Source of the DNA: a virus
IMG/VR virus record: IMGVR_UViG_3300037502_001322
Span: 39,676 to 103,675 of that record
Strand: one strand, 5' to 3'
DNA length: 64,000 nucleotides
A model generated the notes under the pieces. It had not been told where the DNA came from. It did no database searches and saw only the letters and a program-made list of their open reading frames with translations. Positions 41,657-50,300 of the stretch are shown here, one piece after another. Each line of letters starts with the position of its first letter. Position 1 is the stretch's first letter. Made by a program: the position numbers and the translations under genes.

Positions 41657-42386
41657 AGTTAAAGAAGATAAGAAAACCATTCATTGTTATAATCGTGTGG
41701 GTTTGATGCAAGTTATTGCTTCACTCGTTCCGGAGCCTTACGATATCAAGAAGTCTTGCTTTGCCCCAGATTTCCATTGGTTCTTTGGTGACGTTGGTAA
41801 AATCTACCACCCCAACCTTCAGTGGTTCCTGATGGAAATTAATAAGCAGTTTGGGACTTGTTTTGATGCTAAGCGTTGTTATTCGAATGGTGCTGGTTAT
41901 ATTGTAAGTTTTGACAAACCTGTTAAACTCAAAGACGTTGATTTTGATTCTCTACTGAAACCTAAACACAGGAAAGAAGAGTCAAAACAACAAGAAATTA
42001 TTATCAAAGATTATAAAGAAACTAAAGTTATTGAAACTGCTGAAATTACTGAAGCACCTCAAAAGGAGATTAAAAATGAGCAACAAGAAGTGGAAGAAAA
42101 TCTACAAGACCGAGTTGGCAAAAGCTCTGAAGGAAAAGAGCAAGAAGGCCAATCCGAAAAGGAATCCGTCACAGGAAGCGGAAATGTTGAGTCAAATTCA
42201 TCAGAACGAGATGTGGTGACTGATAGTTTAGTTTATCCTGATTTTGACTCAATGGTTCCTCCTCAGTGGTCAAAGAAGAAAGTAGCAGAAGAAGCAGCTA
42301 AGTTTGGAATTGAAGTTGACTCTACCAAAAAGATGAAAGAAATGGTTGTAGAGTTTAAAGAAAAATATGAAAATCAAGGTAAGTAG
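41646..42386 (+). CDS. Hypothetical protein with acidic linker
   Basis: 246 residues. N-terminal 105 residues form a compact domain with aromatic and Cys residues (FAPDFHWFFGDVG, AGYIVSF). Residues 115-190 are Glu/Ser/Lys low-complexity. The C-terminal 45 residues resemble an SAP/HeH-like helix pair (KKVAEEAAKFGIEVDSTKKM). A DNA-binding role is possible. Confidence 0.6.
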   Translation: MQFKVKEDKKTIHCYNRVGLMQVIASLVPEPYDIKKSCFAPDFHWFFGDVGKIYHPNLQWFLMEINKQFGTCFDAKRCYSNGAGYIVSFDKPVKLKDVDFDSLLKPKHRKEESKQQEIIIKDYKETKVIETAEITEAPQKEIKNEQQEVEENLQDRVGKSSEGKEQEGQSEKESVTGSGNVESNSSERDVVTDSLVYPDFDSMVPPQWSKKKVAEEAAKFGIEVDSTKKMKEMVVEFKEKYENQGK

Positions 42387-42419
42387 AACTTGATTTAAAC
42401 GATAAGGTCTGATACTATT

Positions 42420-42450
42420 AAGAGGTTCTATCAAAGAACCTCTTTTATTT
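42420..42450 (+). terminator. Rho-independent terminator
   Basis: AAGAGGTTC and GAACCTCTT form a perfect 9-bp stem with a 7-nt loop, followed by TTATTTT. It ends the reductase operon. Confidence 0.85.
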
Positions 42451-42473
42451 TAACTAAAATTTGAGGAAATGTT

Positions 42474-42998
42474 ATGACTGACAAGAAAGAGATTGAAGTG
42501 AACCAACAAGCGGAAGTTGAACAGAAAGCAAAAACCGCACGAACTAAAAAACCTGCAAAACCTACTGTTGATATTAAAGAAGCAGCACTGACTTCCATTG
42601 GATACAAAGATGTTAATGAGGAGTGTGAACTGTGGCAAACTGAGTACGAACAGTTCATTGAAGCTATCGCTGTAGAAGAGCCTGTTAAAATGACTGAACC
42701 TGAGTTGGTTGAGAAATACCCAACACTTCAGTTTCTTAAAGCAATGACCGACACTACTAATCAGGAATGGCGTTGCAATCGTTATGTGGATTTGGTTAAA
42801 GAATCTCTAACTGATAAACAAATTCGTGATTATTATCAGTTTGTAATGATTGGGGAAAAACTGAAGGATGCTTGGTCTCAAGCTGCTAAAGAGTTGGATG
42901 AGCATTTGATGCACAAGTACAACCTCGATTCTAAAGATGTTGGTGGTCCGGTTCTTGAAGAGGATAAGGGTTATATTCCGGGTAAGTTTGATGCTTAG
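42474..42998 (+). CDS. Hypothetical protein, 174 residues
   Basis: A Lys/Ala/Glu N-terminal tail (residues 1-35) precedes a helical domain (LVEKYPTLQFLKAMTDTTNQ, IRDYYQFVMIGEKLKDAW). It is the first gene after a terminator and is preceded by GAGGAAATGTT. No family recognised. Confidence 0.6.
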   Translation: MTDKKEIEVNQQAEVEQKAKTARTKKPAKPTVDIKEAALTSIGYKDVNEECELWQTEYEQFIEAIAVEEPVKMTEPELVEKYPTLQFLKAMTDTTNQEWRCNRYVDLVKESLTDKQIRDYYQFVMIGEKLKDAWSQAAKELDEHLMHKYNLDSKDVGGPVLEEDKGYIPGKFDA

Positions 42999-43110
42999 TA
43001 TTTAATTAGTGTTTTAACATTTAATGTTTAGTTTTTTAATAATTAATGTTCATGGTTGTAGTGTGTTCATGAATCATGAACTTTGTTAAAAGTGTGAACG
43101 GAGGTATGAT
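42999..43110 (+). promoter_or_regulatory. Control region with 17-base palindrome
   Basis: GTTCATG, AAT, CATGAAC form a 17-base palindrome at 43065-43081; a half site GTTCATG lies at 43048-43054. It precedes the gene at 43111 and could bind a dimeric regulator. Confidence 0.45.
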
Positions 43111-43632
43111 GTGGTGACAGAAAATACTAAAGACCTTCAGTACGAGGATGACGATTGGTTTTCTATTTATTCAGTAACACCGGAGTACCAGATTTATAAT
43201 AAACTCTGTGATGTGTTTAATGACAAGATAGACGACGAGAAGTTTGTTAAAATCTATAATATGGTTAGTCAACTAAACCAACAAGGGGAAGGGGAGAGTA
43301 GTTATTGGTTCATTCCCGATGGAAGCAAAGAGTTCTTAGTTAACTGCTTTATGGGAATGGTTCATTGGTACGATGACACCAAAGAGGAAGAGTCTCACCA
43401 GAATCTGTTAGCTTTAAAAGAGAGACTTTACAAAGAATATCTTTATATCAAAGAATTAGATAAGAGTGTTAATACTGATAAATATGTCTTGACTTATCTT
43501 TACGATATATGCTATGGTGTAGTTATGGACTTACACAAAAACGGGAAAATCAATGATAGTGAAATGACATTGCTAAGGGATTACTTTAGAGTTATGTTTG
43601 TGAAGTGTTCAGAATATTGTTTGCCGTTTTAA
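43111..43632 (+). CDS. Hypothetical protein, 173 residues
   Basis: Acidic and aromatic (YEDDDWFSIYSVTPEYQIYNKL), helical throughout. GTG 43111 or 43114 follows GGAGG. Located just before the PhoH-like gene. No family recognised. Confidence 0.6.
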   Translation: MVTENTKDLQYEDDDWFSIYSVTPEYQIYNKLCDVFNDKIDDEKFVKIYNMVSQLNQQGEGESSYWFIPDGSKEFLVNCFMGMVHWYDDTKEEESHQNLLALKERLYKEYLYIKELDKSVNTDKYVLTYLYDICYGVVMDLHKNGKINDSEMTLLRDYFRVMFVKCSEYCLPF

Positions 43633-43643
43633 GGAGATAATCT

Positions 43644-44426
43644 ATGAGTGGTGAAAATCGGCGAAGAAAACAAGATCGGGAAATGAGTCGGCAAGAGCGT
43701 AGACAACATATAGGAGCACAGCAATTGGCAGAAGACCAGAAGAATAAAGAGTTTGTAAAAGATTGGAATCTTGGTTGGTTTAATCCTAAAGGAAACCAGC
43801 AGTTTATTGTACAAAGTTTTAAAGAAAACCTTTTCACTATTGTTGATGGTCCAAGTGGTTGCGGAAAAACAACTACAGCTTTATGGTTAGCACTGAATGC
43901 ACTCCGTTCAGGCGACATTCGTCAGTTAGTATTTATTAAAACTCCTGTTGAAGTAGGGGATGACCAAATCGGTTTTCTCAGTGGAAGCGAAAACGACAAA
44001 CTAAAGAGTCATATGGATACCACCAAACGCATCTTCCACGAGTTTATGGCAAAAAATAAACTTGAGAATGACATCAACAATGATAAGATCCGGCTGACTA
44101 TCCCTAACTATCTGCTCGGTACTACATTTGAGAACTGTGTTGTTATTCTGGAAGAGTCTCAGTTATTCAGTGAGAATACTATGAAGCTCTTGACTGAGCG
44201 TATGGGTAAGAATACTAAATATATTATTTTGGGAGATAGTTCTCAGCGATATGCAGCTAAGAAGCGCACAGATGGGTTCAATGACTTCATTGAGCGTACC
44301 ACTGTTGTACATCAAGGCATTAAGATCAGTAAGTTCCCGTCTTATGTTGGTTACGTTAAACTTATTCGTGATGATAATCAACGTTCAGAAGGCAGTAAAT
44401 TTATTAACAAACTCTATGAAGGGTAA
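43644..44426 (+). CDS. PhoH-like ATPase
   Basis: 260 residues. Walker A is DGPSGCGKTT near 71; Walker B is CVVILEESQ near 170; KTPVEVGDDQIGFLSG matches the PhoH substrate loop and LGDSSQRYA the sensor region. PhoH-family proteins are frequent in phages and are thought to be RNA-linked ATPases or helicase-like. AAGGAGATAATCT precedes the ATG. Confidence 0.8.
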   Translation: MSGENRRRKQDREMSRQERRQHIGAQQLAEDQKNKEFVKDWNLGWFNPKGNQQFIVQSFKENLFTIVDGPSGCGKTTTALWLALNALRSGDIRQLVFIKTPVEVGDDQIGFLSGSENDKLKSHMDTTKRIFHEFMAKNKLENDINNDKIRLTIPNYLLGTTFENCVVILEESQLFSENTMKLLTERMGKNTKYIILGDSSQRYAAKKRTDGFNDFIERTTVVHQGIKISKFPSYVGYVKLIRDDNQRSEGSKFINKLYEG

Positions 44427-44470
44427 TTTAATTATGAGGGGATGTTATCCCCTCTTTTTGAAGGGTATAT

Positions 44471-45262
44471 ATGAGAACTAATAAATACAATGTAGTAGAG
44501 GGAGAAAAGTATGAAAGTAATTACTGTGGATGGTTTGAAGTAATAAAATACAATAGTTCTACTGATGTGGATATTAGGTTTTGTTATTCAGGTTATAAAA
44601 GAAAAACTACAGTCAATTACATAAAGAAAGGTGTGGTATACGACCCTTATTACCCTAAAGTGAAGGGTGTTGGTTTCATAGGTGAAGGGATACATAAGCC
44701 GAAGATAAATGGTAAGATGAGTAAATGTCATTCTGTTTGGTTTCAAATGCTCCGCAGGTGTTATGACAGTGAATATAAAAGTTACGAAGGGTATGGATCA
44801 AAAGGAGTGACTGTTTGTGAAGATTGGCATAACTATCAAAATTTTGCTGAATGGTATTATGCTAATCATAAAGAAGGTTTAGCTATTGATAAAGATATTC
44901 TACGAAGAGGAAATAAAATATATGGGCCTGAATTCTGCAGGTTTGTTCCAGTAAGGATTAACAGTCTACTGACTCCAAGATCCAAATGTAGAGGAGATTT
45001 ACCTATTGGTGTTCATAGGAGAAAGAATAGTTCAGGAGAGGTTGTAAGTTATGTTGCTTCTATATCGGGAGGTACAACTACTTCAGTAATTTTCCTTGGA
45101 CATCACAAAACCCCTGAACTTGCTTTTGAAGCTTATAAAGAAACTAAATTAAAACATATAAAAGAAGTAGCGTCTGAAGAATTTCTTGCAGGGAATATAA
45201 CTGAAGATATTTATCATGCACTACTTAACTGGGAAGTGGTACCTTATCCAGAGAAGCTATGA
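44471..45262 (+). CDS. HNH-type homing endonuclease with AP2-like region
   Basis: 263 residues. MLRRCYDSEYKSYEGYGSKGVTVCEDW with FAEWYYANHKEGLAIDKD is the characteristic core of a phage HNH homing enzyme family, and GVHRRKNSSGEVVSYVASI near 190 looks AP2-like (DNA binding). It follows phoH after a short gap; insertion of such a gene between phage genes is common. Activity is inferred. Confidence 0.65.
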   Translation: MRTNKYNVVEGEKYESNYCGWFEVIKYNSSTDVDIRFCYSGYKRKTTVNYIKKGVVYDPYYPKVKGVGFIGEGIHKPKINGKMSKCHSVWFQMLRRCYDSEYKSYEGYGSKGVTVCEDWHNYQNFAEWYYANHKEGLAIDKDILRRGNKIYGPEFCRFVPVRINSLLTPRSKCRGDLPIGVHRRKNSSGEVVSYVASISGGTTTSVIFLGHHKTPELAFEAYKETKLKHIKEVASEEFLAGNITEDIYHALLNWEVVPYPEKL

Positions 45263-45498
45263 AACTATCTAAACAGCACTACGAAACAGAGGTTGACAAT
45301 ATAACCACTTCGTATTATCCTGAGTTAGTGGAGTGGTTAAGTCAAAAGTTAGATGTACCAAAACACCACATTGAGATTAGAGATTGGTACGATAACGATA
45401 TAATCTATGTGAAACATAAGAATAAGAAAGAGTTTGAGTTTTATGATTATGTGGACTACACTATAGAGGAAATGATTTATGGAGCAGAAGAGGAGTAA
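45259..45498 (+). CDS. Hypothetical acidic protein, 79 residues
   Basis: Overlaps the endonuclease stop by 4 bases (ATGA). Acidic and aromatic (HHIEIRDWYDNDIIYV, FYDYVDYTIEEM). No family recognised. Confidence 0.6.
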   Translation: MKLSKQHYETEVDNITTSYYPELVEWLSQKLDVPKHHIEIRDWYDNDIIYVKHKNKKEFEFYDYVDYTIEEMIYGAEEE

Positions 45499-45503
45499 AT
45501 ATT

Positions 45504-45989
45504 ATGAGTTCCCGTTCAATGTCAAACATGAATGTCTCAGTAAAAATTACTGAGCAACACAAGAAACTTATTTGTGAATGTTTTCACTATGGTCTTATTC
45601 GACCTAATGAGTTTTCTGTTATTAAAGATTATCTAATGGATCAAGAGATTAATATCCGTAAAATGCACCACTCTGATAAATGGTTTGGTCTTTACGGGAA
45701 AATCTACTCATTTAAAGAAGAGATGGAACTGAGCAATGCGTACAGACAGTTGAATAAATACAAATTTAGTTTATTTAACATTGTTAAATATCAAGTGTCT
45801 GATTTGTATAATGCTAACCGTTTCTATTCTAAAACCTATGCTGTTCGTAGGGCTTCGGATATGCTGAAAGAAACAGATGAAGTTTATGTTGACAGTGATG
45901 TTATCCGTAGTCTACAATGGTTGGTAGATAACCGGCAACATGTTTATGATTTGCTGGAACGTTACCAGCACTGTTTGAGACCAAGTTGA
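45504..45989 (+). CDS. Hypothetical protein, 161 residues
   Basis: Helical, Lys/Tyr-rich, with CECFHYGLIRPNEFSVIKDYL early and RRASDMLKETDEVYVDSD later. GAGGAGTAAATATT precedes ATG. No family recognised. Confidence 0.6.
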   Translation: MSSRSMSNMNVSVKITEQHKKLICECFHYGLIRPNEFSVIKDYLMDQEINIRKMHHSDKWFGLYGKIYSFKEEMELSNAYRQLNKYKFSLFNIVKYQVSDLYNANRFYSKTYAVRRASDMLKETDEVYVDSDVIRSLQWLVDNRQHVYDLLERYQHCLRPS

Positions 45990-46005
45990 TACTACCGGAG
46001 TAATT

Positions 46006-46206
46006 GTGAGAGAGTTTATTGTAGGTATAGTCATAGGTGCTGTCATTTCTTTTATATTGACAGGGATGATGTTAGACACACATAACATAGAGATTGGTAA
46101 TGCAAATAAAGCTTGTAAAAATATCCAAGGTGTATTAATCTCTTTTGATTATTTTACAGCAACTTGTAGGGTTGGTGATGTTACAGTAAAAGTTGATAAC
46201 AACTGA
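46006..46206 (+). CDS. Small membrane-anchored protein
   Basis: 66 residues; residues 4-24 are a transmembrane anchor (FIVGIVIGAVISFILTGMML) and the rest is exported with two Cys (ACKNIQG, TCRVGD). GTG start after CCGGAG. Possibly periplasmic; unknown. Confidence 0.6.
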   Translation: MREFIVGIVIGAVISFILTGMMLDTHNIEIGNANKACKNIQGVLISFDYFTATCRVGDVTVKVDNN

Positions 46207-46216
46207 GGACAAAGCA

Positions 46217-46426
46217 ATGAACAAATCATCAAATGATTTAGTTGTAGAAGTACACAAAGCAGTTGACCCAGTAACACAAGAAGTGATAGAATCTTTTAAG
46301 TATTTCTTGGTGTACAAATCAAAGGAGGTTGAATCTGGAGAATTGAAAACAATGTTTGAGTGTGAACAAGAAGCAGCTAAGTTGTTTGGTGTTAATAATT
46401 ACCACGTTACTATTGAATATAAGTAA
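46217..46426 (+). CDS. Hypothetical protein, 69 residues
   Basis: Start ATG 46217 after GAGGAC. Contains VVEVHKAVDPVTQEVIESFKYF and an acidic Cys helix (FECEQEAAKLFGV). Unknown. Confidence 0.55.
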   Translation: MNKSSNDLVVEVHKAVDPVTQEVIESFKYFLVYKSKEVESGELKTMFECEQEAAKLFGVNNYHVTIEYK

Positions 46427-46449
46427 GAATCTTTAATCAAAGAAGGAGA

Positions 46450-46641
46450 ATGAATATGTACGTAAACAAAAACGATATCGCTAAACTGAATGGTGAACTG
46501 AAGTTTGTAGTAGAAGCTCTGTCCAAAGACGAGACTGTATGGGAGTATTCAGACCCACGAGATGGTTGGGTTAAAACTCAACAAATCAATATATTTAAAT
46601 CAGCGCAAGAATATCACGTTGGTGATAACGAACCACAGTAA
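46450..46641 (+). CDS. Hypothetical protein, 63 residues
   Basis: Acidic, aromatic protein (DETVWEYSDPRDGW). AAGGAGAATGA precedes the start. Unknown. Confidence 0.55.
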   Translation: MNMYVNKNDIAKLNGELKFVVEALSKDETVWEYSDPRDGWVKTQQINIFKSAQEYHVGDNEPQ

Positions 46642-46654
46642 CAAGAGGTAAACT

Positions 46655-47467
46655 TTGCCAGTAAAACCTATTCAACAAAAAGATTCATTGGATAGATTTT
46701 ACACCAAACCTGAAGTTGCTACATTGTGTGTCAATCAATTAAAACAAGCACTCTCTGATTATAATATTAATGTGAGTGTTTGGGTTGAACCTTCGGCAGG
46801 ATGTGGTAACTTCAGTTCTTTGGTCGATTGTTTATCTTTTGATATAAAACCACAAAACTCAGAGATAACAGAACAGGATTGGTTGTCCTATAATGAATTT
46901 CATCCTAATTGTTTGGTGTTTGGGAACCCACCTTTCGGTAACAGGAATAAACTAAGTAGAGCTTTTATAACGAAAGCTATTTCAGTGGGTGCATCAGTCA
47001 TTGCGTTTATTCTACCAGCAACATATAATAAACTAACAACACAAAAAGTATTTCCTCATAATTGGAAATTACTATATGTGAATAAGCTTGAGAATAATTC
47101 ATTCCTATTAGAAGAGGAGTCATATCATGTACCTTGCATTTTCCAGATATGGGTTGACTCTAACCAACATCAATTGAACACAGACCTAAGAGAAAAGTCG
47201 GTAGATTTAACTAACGAGTATTTTGAGTTTACAACAAAAGATAAAGCTGATATATTTGTGTTTGGGGCAGCACCCAACAAAGTTGTAACCCCAGAGGAAG
47301 TTAATAAAAATAATCGTGGATATTACTTGCAATGCAAAAAGGAAGTTGATACAATAATTTCCAAGTTCAAGGAAATAGATTGGAAGTCAAAAGGTAACTC
47401 ATCAGTGAGTGGTGGTGTTGCTTGGTTTTCAAAACAAGAGATTGTGAAAATAATAAAAGGAGATTAA
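46655..47467 (+). CDS. N6-adenine methyltransferase-like protein
   Basis: 270 residues. SAM motif I is WVEPSAGCGNF near 43; the catalytic motif is FGNPPFGN near 89; FILPATYNKL follows. This is the class I amino-methyltransferase layout, distinct from the Dam-like gene at 36347. TTG start after AGAGG. A second DNA modification enzyme or a protein/RNA methyltransferase. Confidence 0.7.
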   Translation: MPVKPIQQKDSLDRFYTKPEVATLCVNQLKQALSDYNINVSVWVEPSAGCGNFSSLVDCLSFDIKPQNSEITEQDWLSYNEFHPNCLVFGNPPFGNRNKLSRAFITKAISVGASVIAFILPATYNKLTTQKVFPHNWKLLYVNKLENNSFLLEEESYHVPCIFQIWVDSNQHQLNTDLREKSVDLTNEYFEFTTKDKADIFVFGAAPNKVVTPEEVNKNNRGYYLQCKKEVDTIISKFKEIDWKSKGNSSVSGGVAWFSKQEIVKIIKGD

Positions 47468-47468
47468 A

Positions 47469-47765
47469 ATGAGTGCAAACAACGAATCTCGGAAATTCGC
47501 TAACCAGTTGGCTAATGCCTTCGGTTGGGAGAAAGAAGGTAATGGGAATTTCTTTCGTACTCGTAGTGGAGCAAAAGTAAACATCACAATGACAACATCA
47601 GGTAAGATTGAATCTCGTCAGTTCACTCTCGATTGTGACTATCTCGCTTGCTATGATGTTACATCTAAAAAGATTGCAGTCCATAAGAAGGAAGATTTGA
47701 GCATAGGCAATGTTACACGAATTAATAGTAAGGGTGTGATGTTCTACCAAGCTTCATTGAAGTAA
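47469..47765 (+). CDS. Hypothetical protein, 98 residues
   Basis: Alpha N-terminus (NESRKFANQLANAFGWEKEG) and beta C-terminus. It follows the methyltransferase by one base, so it may be its partner. Unknown. Confidence 0.6.
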   Translation: MSANNESRKFANQLANAFGWEKEGNGNFFRTRSGAKVNITMTTSGKIESRQFTLDCDYLACYDVTSKKIAVHKKEDLSIGNVTRINSKGVMFYQASLK

Positions 47766-47825
47766 ATTTCAATAGGTGCGGGATAGATGTTCCGCACTTT
47801 AACTATCTGAATAGGAGAAACAATA

Positions 47826-48896
47826 TTGACTACAATCGCACTTAAAGATAATTGCATGGCTTCAGACGGCCAAGTCACTCTGGGGAATCGTATTGACTCC
47901 TATAACCAACGTAAAGTATTTGAGGTTGCTGGGTGTCTTGTGGGGTTCGCTGGTCGGTTCAGCTCAGCTCTAAGATTTTTGGCTTGGTTTAAAGATTATA
48001 TGCAATCTGTCTCAGCTCAAAATATGCACCCAGAAGTTATAGTTTCTATTCCTGAGAATCTGATTGACGAAGATTTTCAAGCTGTTGTTGTCTACCCTGA
48101 TGGTGAGACTTATCTATTTGAGGGTGGAGATAGAGCCTTTAAGATTGAACAACCATACTCCATTGGTAGTGGTGCTGATTACGCAGTAGCGGCTATGAAA
48201 GCAGGAGCTACAGCAGAAGAAGCTATCAATATTGCTAAAGACCTTGACGTATATTCTGGAGGTGAAACGTTTGTTGTTGAACTTGCTGAAGAAGAACCTG
48301 AGCTGACCCGTGAAGACCTTGAAGAAATGACAAAAGAAGAACTCATCGATCTTCTCTTTCCCGAAGATTGTGAGTGTGAAGATAAAGATGAAGAAAAGGA
48401 GTCCGAACCTGAACAAGTCGAAGAAACGAAACCTAAATCGTCAAAACTCGCAGAGGCGATTAAAGAGGTTTATGGACTTGAAGAAGAATGCTCAGATGAT
48501 ATCGACGCCAACGACTACTTCGGAGTTAAGCAACAAGGAACACAAGAAGAGATCAAACAAGCAGGACGATTGAGCAAAGAAGCTAAGATTAATGAAGCAC
48601 TAAAAGAGTATGGAGTAGTTTATAACAAGACGGCTGGTGTTTACACCAAAGGAATGATTGAGCTTGACTACAAAGACTCTTGCTTTAAATTTACAGGGAG
48701 TTCGGTGTGGTTTAAGATTAATGAGGATACCGTTGACCTTATGGTATCACATATGACGCTTAGTGAACTTAAAGGTGTGTGCGATTCATTGGATATCAAT
48801 TACAGTACCAAAGTTAATAAAGCTATTCTTGCTGAAAGGATTATGTTTGACATTGAAACTTGGACCTGTGTGATGGACGAAATCTCTTTTGAATGA
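47826..48896 (+). CDS. HslV-like peptidase fused to acidic linker and C-terminal SAP-like domain
   Basis: 356 residues, TTG start after AGGAGA. Residues 1-160 align with HslV: TTIALKDN (Thr nucleophile after Met removal), DGQVTLGN, GCLVGFAGRFSSALRF, IGSGADYAVAAMKAGA. Residues 160-210 are Glu-rich with an SAP-like LTREDLEEMTKEELIDLL; the last 70 residues include another helix pair (LSELKGVCDSL). HslV normally assembles with HslU; the fusion suggests tethering to DNA or a partner. Confidence 0.7.
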   Translation: MTTIALKDNCMASDGQVTLGNRIDSYNQRKVFEVAGCLVGFAGRFSSALRFLAWFKDYMQSVSAQNMHPEVIVSIPENLIDEDFQAVVVYPDGETYLFEGGDRAFKIEQPYSIGSGADYAVAAMKAGATAEEAINIAKDLDVYSGGETFVVELAEEEPELTREDLEEMTKEELIDLLFPEDCECEDKDEEKESEPEQVEETKPKSSKLAEAIKEVYGLEEECSDDIDANDYFGVKQQGTQEEIKQAGRLSKEAKINEALKEYGVVYNKTAGVYTKGMIELDYKDSCFKFTGSSVWFKINEDTVDLMVSHMTLSELKGVCDSLDINYSTKVNKAILAERIMFDIETWTCVMDEISFE

Positions 48897-48897
48897 T

Positions 48898-49080
48898 ATG
48901 CAGGACAACTTAACAATAAAGGAAGTCGTTACTAATGATATACCACACAAGAAATCCTCTTGGGACGAAGTGTTCAGGTATGCTCTTGATAAATACAAAG
49001 GGAATGAAGAAAGAGCTGTGAAGTTCTGTCGTGGCTGGTTCTCTGCTGGAGAAGTTATGAAAGCTAATAAAGATAAATAG
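48898..49080 (+). CDS. Hypothetical protein, 60 residues
   Basis: Start ATG 48898, just after the preceding stop. KSSWDEVFRYALDKYKGNEERAVKF with CRGWFSAGEV is a compact helical domain. Unknown. Confidence 0.55.
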   Translation: MQDNLTIKEVVTNDIPHKKSSWDEVFRYALDKYKGNEERAVKFCRGWFSAGEVMKANKDK

Positions 49081-49083
49081 TGT

Positions 49084-49112
49084 TTGACAATATAGGCTAA
49101 GTGAATTATAAT
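49084..49112 (+). promoter_or_regulatory. Perfect consensus sigma70 promoter
   Basis: TTGACA at 49084-49089, a 17-base spacer and TATAAT at 49107-49112. Both boxes match consensus exactly. It drives the cluster of small genes from 49147. Confidence 0.85.
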
Positions 49113-49146
49113 CTCTACATCTTAACTGGTGTGGAGATTTTGTTTT
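49111..49146 (+). promoter_or_regulatory. Leader hairpin over the ribosome site
   Basis: AATCTC-ACA and TGT-GGAGATT form a stem right at the expected transcript start, followed by TTGTTTT and ATG 49147. The stem contains the only GGAG ribosome site, so it can act as attenuator or translational block. Confidence 0.6.
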
Positions 49147-49671
49147 ATGGACTTAGCTATAGTAGAAGCTGTAATAATATCTTTAACAATAACAGCTATT
49201 GTTTACTATTCAGTATGCGGGTTTGTTAAGTACAGCGAATTACGGCAGTTAAAGAAAGATTTAGATTCATACTATTTTGTCGTGCAAATAGAAAAGAGCT
49301 TATATTTAGACGAGAGTTTCAGATTTAGAGATCTTAATCTGCCGTTTATAGCTCGGCAAATAAAATTAAATCATTATTGTGGTAACAACACATATATTAG
49401 ATCTGATGTAGCTAAGAAGTATAAAGAGAAAGGTATTTTAAATTATTCGGAACAGCAGAAAGTATATACTAAAGATTTTATCTCAGACTATGCAAGATTT
49501 AAACATCACATACCTAAGCTACCTAAATATGAGTATTACTTGATTTATAAACCATTATCAGATTTGAAAGAATATTTTGAAGATGTTGACAAACCTACAC
49601 AAGATGAAATAAACTACGTCAAGATGGTTTTACCTGAAAAAGAACAAAAATACTATAAGGAGTTAGACTAA
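49147..49671 (+). CDS. Membrane-anchored PTxxExDY-family protein
   Basis: About 174 residues from ATG 49147. Residues 3-26 are a transmembrane segment (AIVEAVIISLTITAIVYYSV); the cytoplasmic part is basic and Tyr-rich; the module VDKPTQDEINYVKMVLP lies near the C-terminus. It is the membrane version of the module family. Confidence 0.7.
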   Translation: MDLAIVEAVIISLTITAIVYYSVCGFVKYSELRQLKKDLDSYYFVVQIEKSLYLDESFRFRDLNLPFIARQIKLNHYCGNNTYIRSDVAKKYKEKGILNYSEQQKVYTKDFISDYARFKHHIPKLPKYEYYLIYKPLSDLKEYFEDVDKPTQDEINYVKMVLPEKEQKYYKELD

Positions 49672-49787
49672 TGATAACTGCACTAATCTTTATACTGCTG
49701 GAACAATTCGTAGCGGACTATACTGGATGGTTACTTGTCCTTCCTGTTTTGTTTGACTTAGTGTTAATAAGCAAACTTGATAAATAA
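49671..49787 (+). CDS. Very small membrane protein, 38 residues
   Basis: ATG overlaps the preceding stop (TAATG). A single hydrophobic segment (TALIFILLEQFVADYTG) and WLLVLPVLFDLVLI follow. Coupled to its neighbour; unknown role. Confidence 0.6.
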   Translation: MITALIFILLEQFVADYTGWLLVLPVLFDLVLISKLDK

Positions 49788-49799
49788 GGAGAATAAATA

Positions 49800-50300
49800 A
49801 TGAATAATTTTGAACTGCATGAAGAAGCTGAACTGCTTGCTGACACTAAATCCAGTTATGAGCTTGCAAGACAACTTGTAAAAGTCTCTCATGAATTAAA
49901 TAATATTAAGAACAAACCATTGAAAGATACACAGAAACTACAAATGCAGTGTTTGAATAAATTCTTAGATGATTTAGGTTTTTATAAAGATATTTTGGCC
50001 TCTCACGACACTTATATTAATGAGTGTAATAATAACACTGAGGAAGAGATTAAAATAACTTTTAACAACGCAGTTAAACTCTATAACCTAACGCAACCTT
50101 ATTTGTTGGCTGGTGTTAAAGGTAAAGTGATCATTAATGGATCTTCAGTTCAAGAACTAAAGAACATGATAACCAAATACAAGATTTCAGTTTTCGCATT
50201 AGAAGAAGCCATGAATAATAAGGCAATCAAGAGAATTTATCTTCAACATAAGAAGAAAACTAATAAGGTTATCTGTCAGAAGCATTTAGTGGAGTTCTAA
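49800..50300 (+). CDS. Hypothetical helical protein, 166 residues
   Basis: All-alpha, charged (FELHEEAELLADTKSSYELARQL). AAGGAGAATAA precedes ATG. The stop overlaps the next start (TAATGG). No family recognised. Confidence 0.6.
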   Translation: MNNFELHEEAELLADTKSSYELARQLVKVSHELNNIKNKPLKDTQKLQMQCLNKFLDDLGFYKDILASHDTYINECNNNTEEEIKITFNNAVKLYNLTQPYLLAGVKGKVIINGSSVQELKNMITKYKISVFALEEAMNNKAIKRIYLQHKKKTNKVICQKHLVEF

